Assembly (NCBI RefSeq): GCF_002165575.1
Contig: NZ_MXQF01000003.1
Span: 183,156-247,155 of the forward strand
From: Pseudoalteromonas sp. A601
GTDB taxonomy: Bacteria > Pseudomonadota > Gammaproteobacteria > Enterobacterales > Alteromonadaceae
DNA: 64,000 bases
Direction: 5' to 3'
The notes beneath the pieces are model-generated. The model had not been told where the DNA came from and did not search any database. It was given only the letters and a program-made list of their open reading frames with translations. Position numbers and translations under genes: made by a program. This document shows positions 16,999 to 25,471 of this stretch, in pieces. Each line of letters starts with the position of its first letter. Within the stretch, counting starts at the first letter, position 1.

Positions 16999-17304
16999 CT
17001 ACCCTGCCTTAGTATGTACTGTGCCGGTTAAGTAATAAGCGTGTAGCTGTGATGCAAAACGATTTAGTTGAATAATCACCGACTTGTTACCATGACTAAT
17101 GGCGTTATATGCTAGTACCGCAGGAATTGCCACCGCAAGACCAAAAGCGGTCATTATCAAGGCTTCACCAACCGGGCCTGCCACTTTATCAATACTTGCC
17201 GAGCCAGAAACACCGATCCCGACTAACGCATGATAAATCCCCCACACAGTGCCAAACAAACCAATAAAAGGTGATGTAGAGCCAACGGATGCGAGGGTAG
17301 TCAA
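16999..17304 (-). pseudogene. exbB: truncated exbB (C-terminal half only)
   Basis: ExbB normally has about 200-240 residues and three transmembrane helices. Only the last two helices remain: GLTTLASVGSTSPFIGLFGTVWGIYHAL and then GPVGEALIMTAFGLAVAIPAVLAYN. The frame is open upstream only to a stop overlapping the end of tonB and has no ATG; TTG at 17304 is the nearest start and lacks a good ribosome binding site. Seventeen more ExbB-like residues (from NKALLNKWRF to NSYSGG) precede it without a start. The first helix and its cytoplasmic loop are missing. It is a broken gene, or the motor borrows ExbB from elsewhere. Confidence 0.7.
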
Positions 17305-17356
17305 GCCACCCGAATAAGAATTTAAAATGTAAAAACGCCATTTATTTAACAGCGCT

Positions 17357-18508
17357 TTATTTACGAGGCTGTATTAGCCAATAATTATGTTTTGCAACAA
17401 CCTCAACGGGTAATATTTTTGGCACCTTAGGCAGAGGAGCTACATCGACTACTGTTTTTAATGCTGCTTTGTCGAGCACACTCACACCGGAACCTTTAAC
17501 TATTTCCAGCGCTATCACCTTACCGTCTCGTGCCAACACCACCTCTACGTAGACCACACCTTGCTGCTTTTTCATAATCGCACTTGTTGGATATTTACGG
17601 TACGCCATTAAATGTGACAATAAACTTGCCGTCCAGCTTTGCTTACCTTGCGAGACTTGTTGCTTAGGAACACTGTGCTGTTGCACCGTTGTGGTTGCGA
17701 TTGCTTGGTGTTTTGGTTGCTCTATCGCACGAGGAGCTGGTTGCTGTTTTTTAATCTGTGGCTGAACTTCAGGTTGTACTTTCTTCGCCGGCTTTGTTTG
17801 CTCAACATTCACTTCATCAGGTTGCTTTTTGGTCAATACTTTTTGCTTTGTTACCGGCGTTGGCGGGGGCGTATTTTGCTTTACTGCCACTTGGCTTTGC
17901 GCTGCTTGTTCAGCTATTTTTTTAGCTTCAGACACTTCAGGTTTAGGTGCTTGTGCTGCAATTAACTCTACCGCAATGACATTCGGTTGTTGTACTTGTA
18001 TTGGCTGTGCTCTACCTGTGAACTGAAAAAACACTAACCAAGCGATTAAAAAGTGACACAACATAGCGAATAATACGCCCTGTATTACTTTAAAATATGG
18101 TTTAGATGAAGGCTCATTTACTTGACTAGGCTTGGAACATAGGTAGTTAATCACTAGCAAGAAGAGCAGTAAGCAAAAACTCACCAACCAGATAGATTTA
18201 CTTGTTAAGGCAATAATAATTAAACTAATAAACATACCAAGCGAAGCAAAATATTTTGCTTTTATGGGCACCACTCGTTTTGTTTGCCAGTTAACTAAGG
18301 TGTTACCGAACTTGGGGTGATTCAATAGCCAAGCTGCAAGCTTATCATTTGAACGGGTAAAGCATGCAAGTGCTAGGATTAAAAAAACAGTAGTCGGCAT
18401 AACAGGCAGCAGCATGCCTATTATAGCCAAGGCTACGCTAAGGCAGCCTAGTATAAAATAGATGAACTTTTTGATTGGCAAAGTTTGCCTAAATGCGGCG
18501 CTTAACAC
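17357..18508 (-). CDS. DUF454 (YbaN)-TonB fusion protein
   Basis: This protein joins two families. Residues 10-130 are a complete DUF454/YbaN membrane domain (LLPVMPTTVFLILALACFTRS, LAAWLLNHP). Residues 145-165 form a TonB-type anchor (FAMLCHFLIAWLVFFQF). A Pro/Lys/Gln-rich periplasmic spacer runs to about 285, and a TonB C-terminal domain follows (HLMAYRKYPTSAIMKKQQGVVYVEVVLARDGKV). TonB carries energy from ExbBD to outer-membrane receptors. GTG at 18508 is the longest start; TTG at 18481 has AGG six bases before it. The gene follows hemO by 12 bases and precedes exbBD, so haem or siderophore uptake is the likely job. What the YbaN part adds is unknown. Confidence 0.88.
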   Translation of the reverse strand: MLSAAFRQTLPIKKFIYFILGCLSVALAIIGMLLPVMPTTVFLILALACFTRSNDKLAAWLLNHPKFGNTLVNWQTKRVVPIKAKYFASLGMFISLIIIALTSKSIWLVSFCLLLFLLVINYLCSKPSQVNEPSSKPYFKVIQGVLFAMLCHFLIAWLVFFQFTGRAQPIQVQQPNVIAVELIAAQAPKPEVSEAKKIAEQAAQSQVAVKQNTPPPTPVTKQKVLTKKQPDEVNVEQTKPAKKVQPEVQPQIKKQQPAPRAIEQPKHQAIATTTVQQHSVPKQQVSQGKQSWTASLLSHLMAYRKYPTSAIMKKQQGVVYVEVVLARDGKVIALEIVKGSGVSVLDKAALKTVVDVAPLPKVPKILPVEVVAKHNYWLIQPRK

Positions 18509-18520
18509 TGATTAAGACAA

Positions 18521-19108
18521 TTATTGATAAATAACATCAAGCAGCTGATGAGCAACAGCAAACGCATCTTTTGCACCTTGATAAAGCTCTAGCTCTTCAT
18601 CTGCATTTAATTGTAACGCTTCAACTGCTTGCATAAACTCACGCCATTGACTACCACGACCATTACCTGGACCTGCTAAAAAGCGGGCACCAAAATCAGC
18701 ATCAAGGCCTAATTGAGTTACCTCTTTGGCTAGCATGGCAGCACCAAGCTTCGAGCCTTCAATAACATATAACCAGCCTACTGCTTGTGCTAATGTTAGG
18801 TCTTCGATTTTAATTTGCTCAGCTAAACCCTCTGCTTTCATGCCTAGGTCTTGTAAATCGAGTGCAATAGCATCACAGCGATTTCTGCTTGCTAAGTCAT
18901 CAAAAAACGCAGTTAACTGCTGACTGTTATAAATTGGCACAACATGATTTAACAATAAATACTGAAAACGTAAAAAATCACCGTGATTCTCTTTTGAGGC
19001 AAAAGGTGATTGCGCCATAATTTTATTATCTAAGTTATCGTGTACTTCAGCTGTTGTACGCTTGAGCTGCGACATGCGTGGGAAGTTTACTTGGGCTATG
19101 CTAGACAT
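18521..19108 (-). CDS. hemO: biliverdin-producing haem oxygenase
   Basis: Opens the haem ring to biliverdin, carbon monoxide and iron, freeing iron from imported haem in the cytosol. The 195 residues match bacterial HemO. The proximal His lies in LKRTTAEVHDNLDNK near residue 23. The distal helix appears as QAVGWLYVIEGSKLGAAML near 110-128 with its flexible glycines, followed by the G-rich FLAGPGNGRGSQW. It heads the operon with the TonB fusion and exbBD, tying haem breakdown to TonB-driven uptake. No haem receptor is adjacent. Confidence 0.88.
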   Translation of the reverse strand: MSSIAQVNFPRMSQLKRTTAEVHDNLDNKIMAQSPFASKENHGDFLRFQYLLLNHVVPIYNSQQLTAFFDDLASRNRCDAIALDLQDLGMKAEGLAEQIKIEDLTLAQAVGWLYVIEGSKLGAAMLAKEVTQLGLDADFGARFLAGPGNGRGSQWREFMQAVEALQLNADEELELYQGAKDAFAVAHQLLDVIYQ

Positions 19109-19270
19109 AATTTGATTCTAATTTACCATCGTTACTTATAAAGACGAATGAACCGGTAATACCCACACCAATAAATATAATTTTTTTTCAGGAAAGTTCA
19201 TAGTACAGTTATTTATGTAATAGTTACCAATTGACCACCCTATTTATATTTGTCAGGCATGTTATTTATT

Positions 19271-19666
19271 ATGAAAGTAAAAAATGTTTTCACTGCATAT
19301 AAAAATGCATGCTATCAAGCTCTGGGGCTATCTTTTGTGGCTTTAGGCATCATTGGTATTGTATTGCCTGTAATGCCTACGACTATTTTTTTTATTTTGG
19401 CGTTAGCCTGTTTTACCCGCTCATCACCCACACTGGCGGCTTGGCTACTCAACCACCCTCGTTATGGCGTCACCTTGCAGCAATGGCAAGCATATAAAGT
19501 AGTGCCCAAAAGAGCGAAATTGTTTGCAGCAACGGGCATGTTTATTGGGTTAATCATTTTGATGCTTGGCCACCCTCCTTGGTGGGTTGTCGGCTTAGTC
19601 GCTAGCATTGAGATAATGGTGATGATCTACTTACTTTCTCGCCCTTCAACAGCGCCTAAAGTGTAA
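19271..19666 (+). CDS. ybaN: DUF454 (YbaN) inner-membrane protein
   Basis: A small inner-membrane protein of the DUF454 family with about three helices. It carries the same signatures as the N terminus of the nearby TonB fusion: LPVMPTTIFFILALACFTRSS and LAAWLLNHPRYG. ATG at 19271 fits the family start, though no start here has a strong ribosome binding site; the frame opens at a TTG at 19250. It diverges from hemO and precedes the PepSY gene by 77 bases. Function unknown; the context is iron. Confidence 0.8.
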   Translation: MKVKNVFTAYKNACYQALGLSFVALGIIGIVLPVMPTTIFFILALACFTRSSPTLAAWLLNHPRYGVTLQQWQAYKVVPKRAKLFAATGMFIGLIILMLGHPPWWVVGLVASIEIMVMIYLLSRPSTAPKV

Positions 19667-19689
19667 ATTTCGTAAATGTTGTTGTGATA

Positions 19690-19708
19690 ACTAATGCAAA
19701 TCATTACC
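19690..19708 (+). promoter_or_regulatory. Fur-box-like site before the PepSY operon
   Basis: ACTAATGCAAATCATTACC agrees with the classical 19-base Fur consensus at 14 positions, including the central AATG and ATCATTA. It lies 36 bases before the PepSY gene start, where Fur-iron would block the promoter. Confidence 0.65.
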
Positions 19709-19743
19709 ATGTGTGTATTATGCCTATAACATTTTAATTATTT

Positions 19744-20376
19744 ATGCCGTTAATTAATAAGCGCACGCTATATAGCACTAGCCGTGCACTGCACATTTAC
19801 CTATCAACAGCCTTGTTATTTTTACTCATTTTATTTTGTATCAGTGGCATAGTGTTAAATCATGTCGATTGGCTTAAAGGTGACAAAAATGATGGCCAAC
19901 ACACAATCGCCTTACCAGAGACCTTGGTAACAAAAGCGAATGAAAACCTAAACACCTTACCAACGCTCTATCCTGAAATCGAAGCTTACCTAGCTACTGA
20001 GCATGGCTTAACGAAAGTAAAAAGTATTGATTGGGAAAAAGAAGATGCGCTAGTTATGCTTGATTACCCGCTGCCCGCTGGTTTTGCCTTTGCGGAATTC
20101 GACTTTATCAGTGGCGAGCTTAATTTAGAGTATCAAACTGGTGGCATTTTAAGTTTAATTGGTGACTTGCACAAAGGTCGCCATACAGGTGAAGCATGGA
20201 GCTGGGTGATTGATATATCAGCCGTGCTGATGATTTTATTTGCTATCACCGGCATGATTATTTTATTTCAAAATAGAAAAAAACGCTTAGTAGGAATATG
20301 GCTAACTGTGCTTGGGGTCGCAACACCTGCAGTCATTTATTTTTGCTGGGTTCCGCAACTTAAAGGAGTGTCTTAA
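19744..20376 (+). CDS. PepSY-associated transmembrane protein
   Basis: An inner-membrane protein of the PepSY-TM group, 210 residues. It has an N-terminal helix (HIYLSTALLFLLILFCISGIVLNH, 17-40), a periplasmic region, a second helix (WSWVIDISAVLMILFAITGMIILFQ, about 150-175) starting after the characteristic LIGDLHKGRHTGEAWSW, and a final helix. Its stop overlaps the ATG of the DUF2271 gene (ATG inside the TAATG). Such genes cluster with iron uptake and a few act as ferric-siderophore reductases, which is a plausible but unproven role. The Fur-like box upstream fits. Confidence 0.8.
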   Translation: MPLINKRTLYSTSRALHIYLSTALLFLLILFCISGIVLNHVDWLKGDKNDGQHTIALPETLVTKANENLNTLPTLYPEIEAYLATEHGLTKVKSIDWEKEDALVMLDYPLPAGFAFAEFDFISGELNLEYQTGGILSLIGDLHKGRHTGEAWSWVIDISAVLMILFAITGMIILFQNRKKRLVGIWLTVLGVATPAVIYFCWVPQLKGVS

Positions 20377-20879
20377 TGTTAAAACTAAACACCTTATTTG
20401 GCGCAGTAATATTATTTACCGCGGCTTTATTTCAATCAAATGCAGATGCATCTGAACTTGAAATTGAGTTCACCTTACCTGATCTTGATGTACAGCCTTA
20501 CCACCGCCCATACGTGGCCGTTTGGCTTGAAACTCCCAAGCGTAAGCATGTAACAACTGTTGCATTGTGGGTAGAACAAGCTGAGTGGTTTAAAGACTTA
20601 CGTCAGTGGTGGCGTAAAGCGGGCAAAAGCGATGCTAATTTTGACGGTGTAACAGGCGCAACAAAACGCCCAGGCAGCTACACAATTAATTGGGATGGCA
20701 AAGATCTCGAAGGACAAGCTGTCACGGCAGGTAAATACTTACTTAATTTAGAAGTAGTACGTGAAGAAGGCGGTAGAGATTATAAACGTGTAGAACTTGA
20801 TTTAAGCAAAGACGGTAAAATCACTATCGAAGGTAAAAAAGAGTTCTCAGAAAGCTTCGTCACTATCAAAGCCAAGTAA
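20376..20879 (+). CDS. DUF2271 periplasmic protein
   Basis: A 167-residue exported protein. The signal peptide spans residues 1-26 (LFGAVILFTAALFQSNADA). The DUF2271 domain follows: FTLPDLDVQPYHRPYVAVWLE, then VTTVALWVEQAEWFKDLRQWWRKAGKS, and the FlgD-like end TNWDGKDLEGQAV-type turn (here INWDGKDLEGQAVTAGKYLL). Its ATG overlaps the preceding stop and it precedes a DUF4198 gene. The trio PepSY-DUF2271-DUF4198 recurs in iron-regulated loci of gammaproteobacteria. Biochemical role unknown. Confidence 0.82.
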   Translation: MLKLNTLFGAVILFTAALFQSNADASELEIEFTLPDLDVQPYHRPYVAVWLETPKRKHVTTVALWVEQAEWFKDLRQWWRKAGKSDANFDGVTGATKRPGSYTINWDGKDLEGQAVTAGKYLLNLEVVREEGGRDYKRVELDLSKDGKITIEGKKEFSESFVTIKAK

Positions 20880-20939
20880 CAATATTAAGTAACTAGCAAG
20901 TAAAAATAGACTTATACATTATTTTAATAAGGAAAGATT

Positions 20940-21782
20940 ATGAAAATCAATTTACTTAAAAGCGCATTTGTTGGCGCGCTTACATTTACAGCCCTTGCCT
21001 CTAGCTATGCAAGTGCGCATGCACAATGGTTAGTACCTTCTCATACTTCGCTATCTGGTGATAAAGCACACTATGTAATGATCGATGCTAGTATCTCTAA
21101 TGAAATTTTTGCTCCTGATAAAGCGTATCGTCCAAAAGAAAAAGGCGCTGAGTATGACGATAACCTGATCATGGCAATTGGCCCAGACGGTAAACCTGTT
21201 AGCGACCAAATCCGCGCTTACTTTTTACAACGCAAAAATTCAGCTGCGGTAAAACTAGCAAGCGAAGGCACTTACCACATTGCATTGAAACGTGAACCAC
21301 GTTTAATGACTTTCTACAAAAATGCAGCAGGCGAACGTCGTCGTGTATTTGGTCCAAAAACAAGCAAAGATATTCCTGCAGATGCAAAAGATGTGAGAAC
21401 AACAAAGGCATTCTCAACGGTTGATACATTTGTTAGCCGTAACGGTACTTCAAAGCCTGCGCTTCTAGGTAGTGGTTTAGAGATCAGCGGCCCTACTCAT
21501 CCAAATGACTTATTTGTTGGTGAAGAAGCGCGTTTTCAGTTATTAAAAGACGGTAAAGCTGCGGCAAACGTAGAACTTCTTATTTTAAAAGGTGATACGC
21601 GCTACCGTAACGAACGTAACGAAGTAAAAGTAACCACGGATAAAGACGGTTTCTTCACAAATACGTGGCAGCACCCTGGTTTATACCTAATTGAAGCAAG
21701 CATGAGCGAAGACTCTAAAGAAAAAGGTATCGACAGCATTCGTTATTCTCTATCTACTACTCTAGACGTAGCACCAGAATAA
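20940..21782 (+). CDS. DUF4198 periplasmic protein
   Basis: A 280-residue exported protein with a signal peptide ending near residue 27 (SYASAHA). The family opening HAQWLVPSHTSLSGDKAHYVMIDASISNEIF is clear, with a conserved His right at the mature N terminus, a frequent metal-binding arrangement. The C terminus forms an Ig-like domain (VELLILKGDTRYRNERNEVKVTTDKDGFF...GLYLIEASM). AAGGAAAG lies five bases before the ATG. Third gene of the Fur-box operon, closed by a hairpin terminator. Probably metal-uptake related, not proven. Confidence 0.82.
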   Translation: MKINLLKSAFVGALTFTALASSYASAHAQWLVPSHTSLSGDKAHYVMIDASISNEIFAPDKAYRPKEKGAEYDDNLIMAIGPDGKPVSDQIRAYFLQRKNSAAVKLASEGTYHIALKREPRLMTFYKNAAGERRRVFGPKTSKDIPADAKDVRTTKAFSTVDTFVSRNGTSKPALLGSGLEISGPTHPNDLFVGEEARFQLLKDGKAAANVELLILKGDTRYRNERNEVKVTTDKDGFFTNTWQHPGLYLIEASMSEDSKEKGIDSIRYSLSTTLDVAPE

Positions 21783-21798
21783 TTAACGTTTGAATGTA

Positions 21799-21831
21799 AG
21801 TGGTTAGCATTGCTAACCACTTTTTATTTTC
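21799..21831 (+). terminator. terminator of the PepSY-DUF2271-DUF4198 operon
   Basis: AGTGGTTAGCA and TGCTAACCACT pair around a one-base loop, then TTTTTATTTT follows. Confidence 0.85.
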
Positions 21832-21980
21832 ACTACTATTTAGTCTCATACACCACCTAAACCTTCAGTATTTTATTTATTAAAATAAATTACATTTTAA
21901 AACAACATGTTAAATATTGGCTTTATTTTTGCTTTTAGAGACAAGAAATTAATCTAAATTAAAAAACGGGCACATAAATA

Positions 21981-22871
21981 ATGACCAATAAATCCCTTTC
22001 TTTACTAACTAAAGCTCTTCCTATTGCCACTAGTCTATTCTTGCTCAGTGGCTGTATTGTGCATATTTCAACCTCAGGTTCAAATATACAACAGCAACAA
22101 CAACTCTCACTGTCAGCAGCACAGTTACAGCAACTTTCTATTGATGCAGGATCGGGGTCATTACAAATAATTGGCTCAAGCACCGCCACTGAAATCACCG
22201 TAGATGCGACTATTTATACAGCAAAGATAGATGACGCTTACACTCTCTCTCTAGAGCAAGCAGGCAACAAAGCAGTATTAATTGCAAAAGACTACAACCC
22301 AACAGGCATTGTTGTATACCAAGGTAATTCGCCAAGCATTGATTTAGTTGTGACTGTACCAAGTGCATTTAACCTTGATATAGATGATGACTCTGGCGAT
22401 ATTAATATAGCTGGTGTGCAAGGCAATATAGAAATAGACGATGACTCAGGCAGCATCACTATTAATCAAGGGCACAATATTACGATTGATGATGATTCTG
22501 GGGATCTCGATTTGCAGAATATCACTGGTAATATTGAAATCAGTGACGACTCAGGCAGCATCAATATTCGAGATGTACGTGGTAATCTGGTTATCGAAGA
22601 TGACTCTGGCGATATCACCCTGACCAGCATTACTGGCAGTGTCGATATTGACGATAACTCTGGCAGTATCTCTGCTAAACAGTTAGGCAGTTACATCAAC
22701 ATTGAAGATGAATCTGGCGATATTTATGTTGAGCACGTCAATGGCTTAGTCACGATTGAAGACGGCTCAGGGAGTATTCGCGTCAACGACAGCAAAGGCC
22801 TAACTATTATTGAAGCTGGCTCAGGCGATTTAAGCATTGATAATATCAATGGCCCGGTAAAACTCGACTAA
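21981..22871 (+). CDS. DUF4097-like repeat lipoprotein (parallel beta-helix)
   Basis: A predicted lipoprotein: lipobox LLSG before Cys25. After a spacer rich in Gln, residues 132-296 consist of nine repeats of about 18 residues with the core D-D-D-S-G-(D/S)-I-x-I. Such regular turns fold as a right-handed parallel beta-helix (DUF4097/DUF4098 type). The Asp ladders resemble surface or metal-binding faces. The residue after Ser-Gly alternates Asp, Ser, Asp, Ser throughout. It is monocistronic, with no export partner in sight. Function unknown; adhesin-like is only a family label. Confidence 0.8.
   Translation: MTNKSLSLLTKALPIATSLFLLSGCIVHISTSGSNIQQQQQLSLSAAQLQQLSIDAGSGSLQIIGSSTATEITVDATIYTAKIDDAYTLSLEQAGNKAVLIAKDYNPTGIVVYQGNSPSIDLVVTVPSAFNLDIDDDSGDINIAGVQGNIEIDDDSGSITINQGHNITIDDDSGDLDLQNITGNIEISDDSGSINIRDVRGNLVIEDDSGDITLTSITGSVDIDDNSGSISAKQLGSYINIEDESGDIYVEHVNGLVTIEDGSGSIRVNDSKGLTIIEAGSGDLSIDNINGPVKLD
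22390..22860 (+). repeat. nine in-frame 54-base repeats in the DUF4097-like gene
   Basis: Codons for the Asp-Asp-Asp-Ser-Gly core recur every 18 codons (one interval is 17). The Ser residues fall at 139, 157, 174, 192, 210, 228, 246, 264 and 282. At DNA level the repeats are diverged, so this is an old array, with a two-unit (108-base) super-period set by Asp/Ser alternation. Confidence 0.8.
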
Positions 22872-23037
22872 ATTTAACAAACCTGATCGGCACGGTTATG
22901 CTATTCAGTTAGCGTGGCCGTCAACCTACTAAGCTTCAAAGGCTATCAAAATCGTTGCTAGATGACATAAGCATACCTTTCGAAAATCTAAATTTAAGGC
23001 ATACTTACATCTAATCAGCATAATCTTGGAATCTGCA

Positions 23038-24891
23038 ATGTTAGAAGTTGCTTTAATTTACTTAGCCGCAGCGATTGTTGCAGTGCCAATTGCAAAACGT
23101 TTAGGGCTTGGCTCTGTGCTTGGCTATTTATTAGCGGGGATTTTAATTGGTCCGTTTATTTTAGGTTTAGTAGGAGATCAAACCTCCGTCATGCACTTTG
23201 CTGAGTTTGGCGTGGTGATGATGCTGTTTTTAGTCGGCCTTGAGTTACAACCAGCTCGGCTTTGGAAACTACGCCACTCTATTTTAGGTCTCGGTGGCTT
23301 GCAAGTCACACTAACTGCGATGCTCATTTTTACCATATGCTATTGGTTATTAGCAATGAAATGGCAAAGCGCACTGGCTATCGGCTTAATGCTAGCGCTA
23401 TCATCAACAGCCATTGTATTACAAAGCCTTGAAGAAAAAGGCTGGCTAAAAACCGAGGCGGGTCAAAACGCCTTCTCTGTATTACTTTTTCAAGATATTG
23501 CAGTTATACCTATTTTGGCTTTACTACCTTTGCTTGCATTTGAACCACAATTAAATACCACTGACATAAATCATTCTCTCACAGCCGACTGGCCCGTCTG
23601 GGGGCAAGTAATGGCTTCGGTAACTGTTATAGCAGCTATTATTTTAGCTGGTAAGTATATTTCAGCGCCGCTTTTTAGGTATATCGCCGAGACTCGCATG
23701 CGCGAAATATTTACTGTTTTTGCATTATTTTTAGTTGTCGCTATAGCAATAATTATGCAAAACGTGGGCTTATCTCCCGCACTCGGCACCTTCTTAGCTG
23801 GTGTGGTTTTAGCAGAAAGTGAGTTTCGTCATGAACTAGAAGCCGATATTGAGCCGTTCAAAGGGTTATTACTAGGGCTGTTCTTTGTTGCGGTTGGTGC
23901 ATCGATAAACTTTGCTCTGTTGTTCGATCAGTTTGCTAATGTAGCTATGCTTGTGGTGGCTTTAATTGCCGTGAAAGCCGCAGTACTATATGCACTCGCT
24001 CGTGCTTTTAAAATACACCAGACACAACAATTACTCTTCACTTTAGCCTTAGCACAAGGCGGTGAATTTGCATTTGTATTATTAACAATGACCAACTCAC
24101 TGCAAATTCTCACACCGGAACAAAGCAGTTTAACCACCCTTGTAGTGGCAATATCGATGCTGGTCGCTCCTTTACTTCTTATGCTTTACGACCAACTGCA
24201 AAAACGCAGTAATATAACCAGTGTGCCTGCATTTGATAAACCAGAGCAAATAAGCCCAGCTAAGCATGTAATCATCGCCGGTTACGGTCGGTTTGGGCAA
24301 ATTATGGGGCGTTTATTGAGTACCCAAGGCTATGATATTAGCGTTCTTGATCACAGCCCAAGTCAGATTGATTTACTGCGCCGCTTTGGCAATACCGTAC
24401 ATTACGGGGATGCCGCCAGAAAAGAGCTCCTTGAAGCTGCTGGCGCAGATACCGCACAATTGCTGGTAATTGCTATTGATAATGCTGATAAAACACTTGA
24501 AATAGTTACCCTAGCCCGAAAACACTTTCCACAACTAAAAATAGTGGCGCGCGCAATCGACCGCCGCCATGCTTATCAACTACTGCAACTCGAGGTCGAT
24601 GCATTTAACCGTGAAACGGTCGATTCGGCTATAAACTTAGGTGTTGAAACCCTTGAATTGTTAGGTAACTCAAAAGAAGATGCACAACGCGCAGGACATT
24701 TATTTAGAGAGCATGATCGCGAGTCTGTAATAAAACTAGCAAAACTTTGGGGCGACGATCACAGCTACGGCGTAGCTGTGCGTCAACGTACAGAAGACTT
24801 AAAACAAGTACTCAATCAAGATAAGCAAGCCCGCTCAAGCCTCAATACCTGCGACCAAGGCGATTGCGAGGAGCACACTAATAGTACTTAG
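23038..24891 (+). CDS. Kef-type CPA2 potassium/proton antiporter with RCK domain
   Basis: A 617-residue membrane antiporter of the CPA2 family. About twelve helices occupy the first 380 residues, including the KefB/KefC signatures ALIYLAAAIVAVPIAKRLGLGSVLGYLLAG, MLFLVGLELQPARLWKLR and LLFQDIAVIP. A cytosolic RCK/TrkA-N domain follows with a Rossmann motif (HVIIAGYGRFGQIMGRLL) near residue 410. It resembles glutathione-gated KefB/KefC, which acidify the cytosol upon electrophile stress. No KefF/KefG partner is adjacent. ATG 23038 fits the family start; a TTG at 23026 is in frame upstream. Confidence 0.88.
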   Translation: MLEVALIYLAAAIVAVPIAKRLGLGSVLGYLLAGILIGPFILGLVGDQTSVMHFAEFGVVMMLFLVGLELQPARLWKLRHSILGLGGLQVTLTAMLIFTICYWLLAMKWQSALAIGLMLALSSTAIVLQSLEEKGWLKTEAGQNAFSVLLFQDIAVIPILALLPLLAFEPQLNTTDINHSLTADWPVWGQVMASVTVIAAIILAGKYISAPLFRYIAETRMREIFTVFALFLVVAIAIIMQNVGLSPALGTFLAGVVLAESEFRHELEADIEPFKGLLLGLFFVAVGASINFALLFDQFANVAMLVVALIAVKAAVLYALARAFKIHQTQQLLFTLALAQGGEFAFVLLTMTNSLQILTPEQSSLTTLVVAISMLVAPLLLMLYDQLQKRSNITSVPAFDKPEQISPAKHVIIAGYGRFGQIMGRLLSTQGYDISVLDHSPSQIDLLRRFGNTVHYGDAARKELLEAAGADTAQLLVIAIDNADKTLEIVTLARKHFPQLKIVARAIDRRHAYQLLQLEVDAFNRETVDSAINLGVETLELLGNSKEDAQRAGHLFREHDRESVIKLAKLWGDDHSYGVAVRQRTEDLKQVLNQDKQARSSLNTCDQGDCEEHTNST

Positions 24892-25021
24892 ACTTAAGTT
24901 ATTACTGTTACTTAACTAAGTTTTAGTGTTAAGGGTATTTGTTAAAGATAAAGCCAGCACTTCTAGTTTCTAACCCAGTGCTGCGCTAAACTATCGGCAT
25001 CTAAGTCATTGAGTATTTATC

Positions 25022-25468
25022 TTGCCTACAAATGCGACTCTTCGTCAGCCTTATTCTGTATTAGTGGTTATTTATAAAAAGAATAAAGATTTTTTATTAA
25101 TTCAACGAACTGATGACGCTAACTTTTGGCAATCTGTGACAGGTGGTATTGATGAAGCTGAAACACCACAGGACACAGCGCACCGAGAGCTTTTAGAAGA
25201 AACAGGCATTGATGCCCGCGCATTAGGGATAACCATACGCGATCATCATAAAACCAATCAATATGCTATTCGTGAGCAGTGGCGGCACAGATACCAAGAC
25301 GATGCATTAATAAATACCGAGCATGTGTTTAGCATCTGTGTGCCAGACGATATTACTATTCTACTAGACCCTAATGAACACACCGATTTTATATGGCTTA
25401 CTCAACAACAAGCCGCAGAAAAAGCATGGTCACCCAGCAATCGCGATGAAATACTTAACTTAAAGTAG
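25022..25468 (+). CDS. nudB: dihydroneopterin triphosphate diphosphatase
   Basis: A Nudix hydrolase that removes pyrophosphate from dihydroneopterin triphosphate, an early folate step. The Nudix box is complete: GGIDEAETPQDTAHRELLEETGID (residues 41-64). The N terminus PYSVLVVIYKK and the FWQSVTGG run are typical of NudB. TTG at 25022 is the only start giving the full domain; no ribosome binding site is clear. It ends three bases from the tail of the opposite gene. The folE2 in this window supplies the same pathway under zinc limitation. Confidence 0.85.
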   Translation: MPTNATLRQPYSVLVVIYKKNKDFLLIQRTDDANFWQSVTGGIDEAETPQDTAHRELLEETGIDARALGITIRDHHKTNQYAIREQWRHRYQDDALINTEHVFSICVPDDITILLDPNEHTDFIWLTQQQAAEKAWSPSNRDEILNLK

Positions 25469-25471
25469 AAG

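Noticed and set aside
17639..18026. plus-strand frames opposite the TonB fusion
   Set aside because: Repetitive Leu/Arg/Cys composition reflects the Pro/Lys/Gln-rich linker read in antisense.
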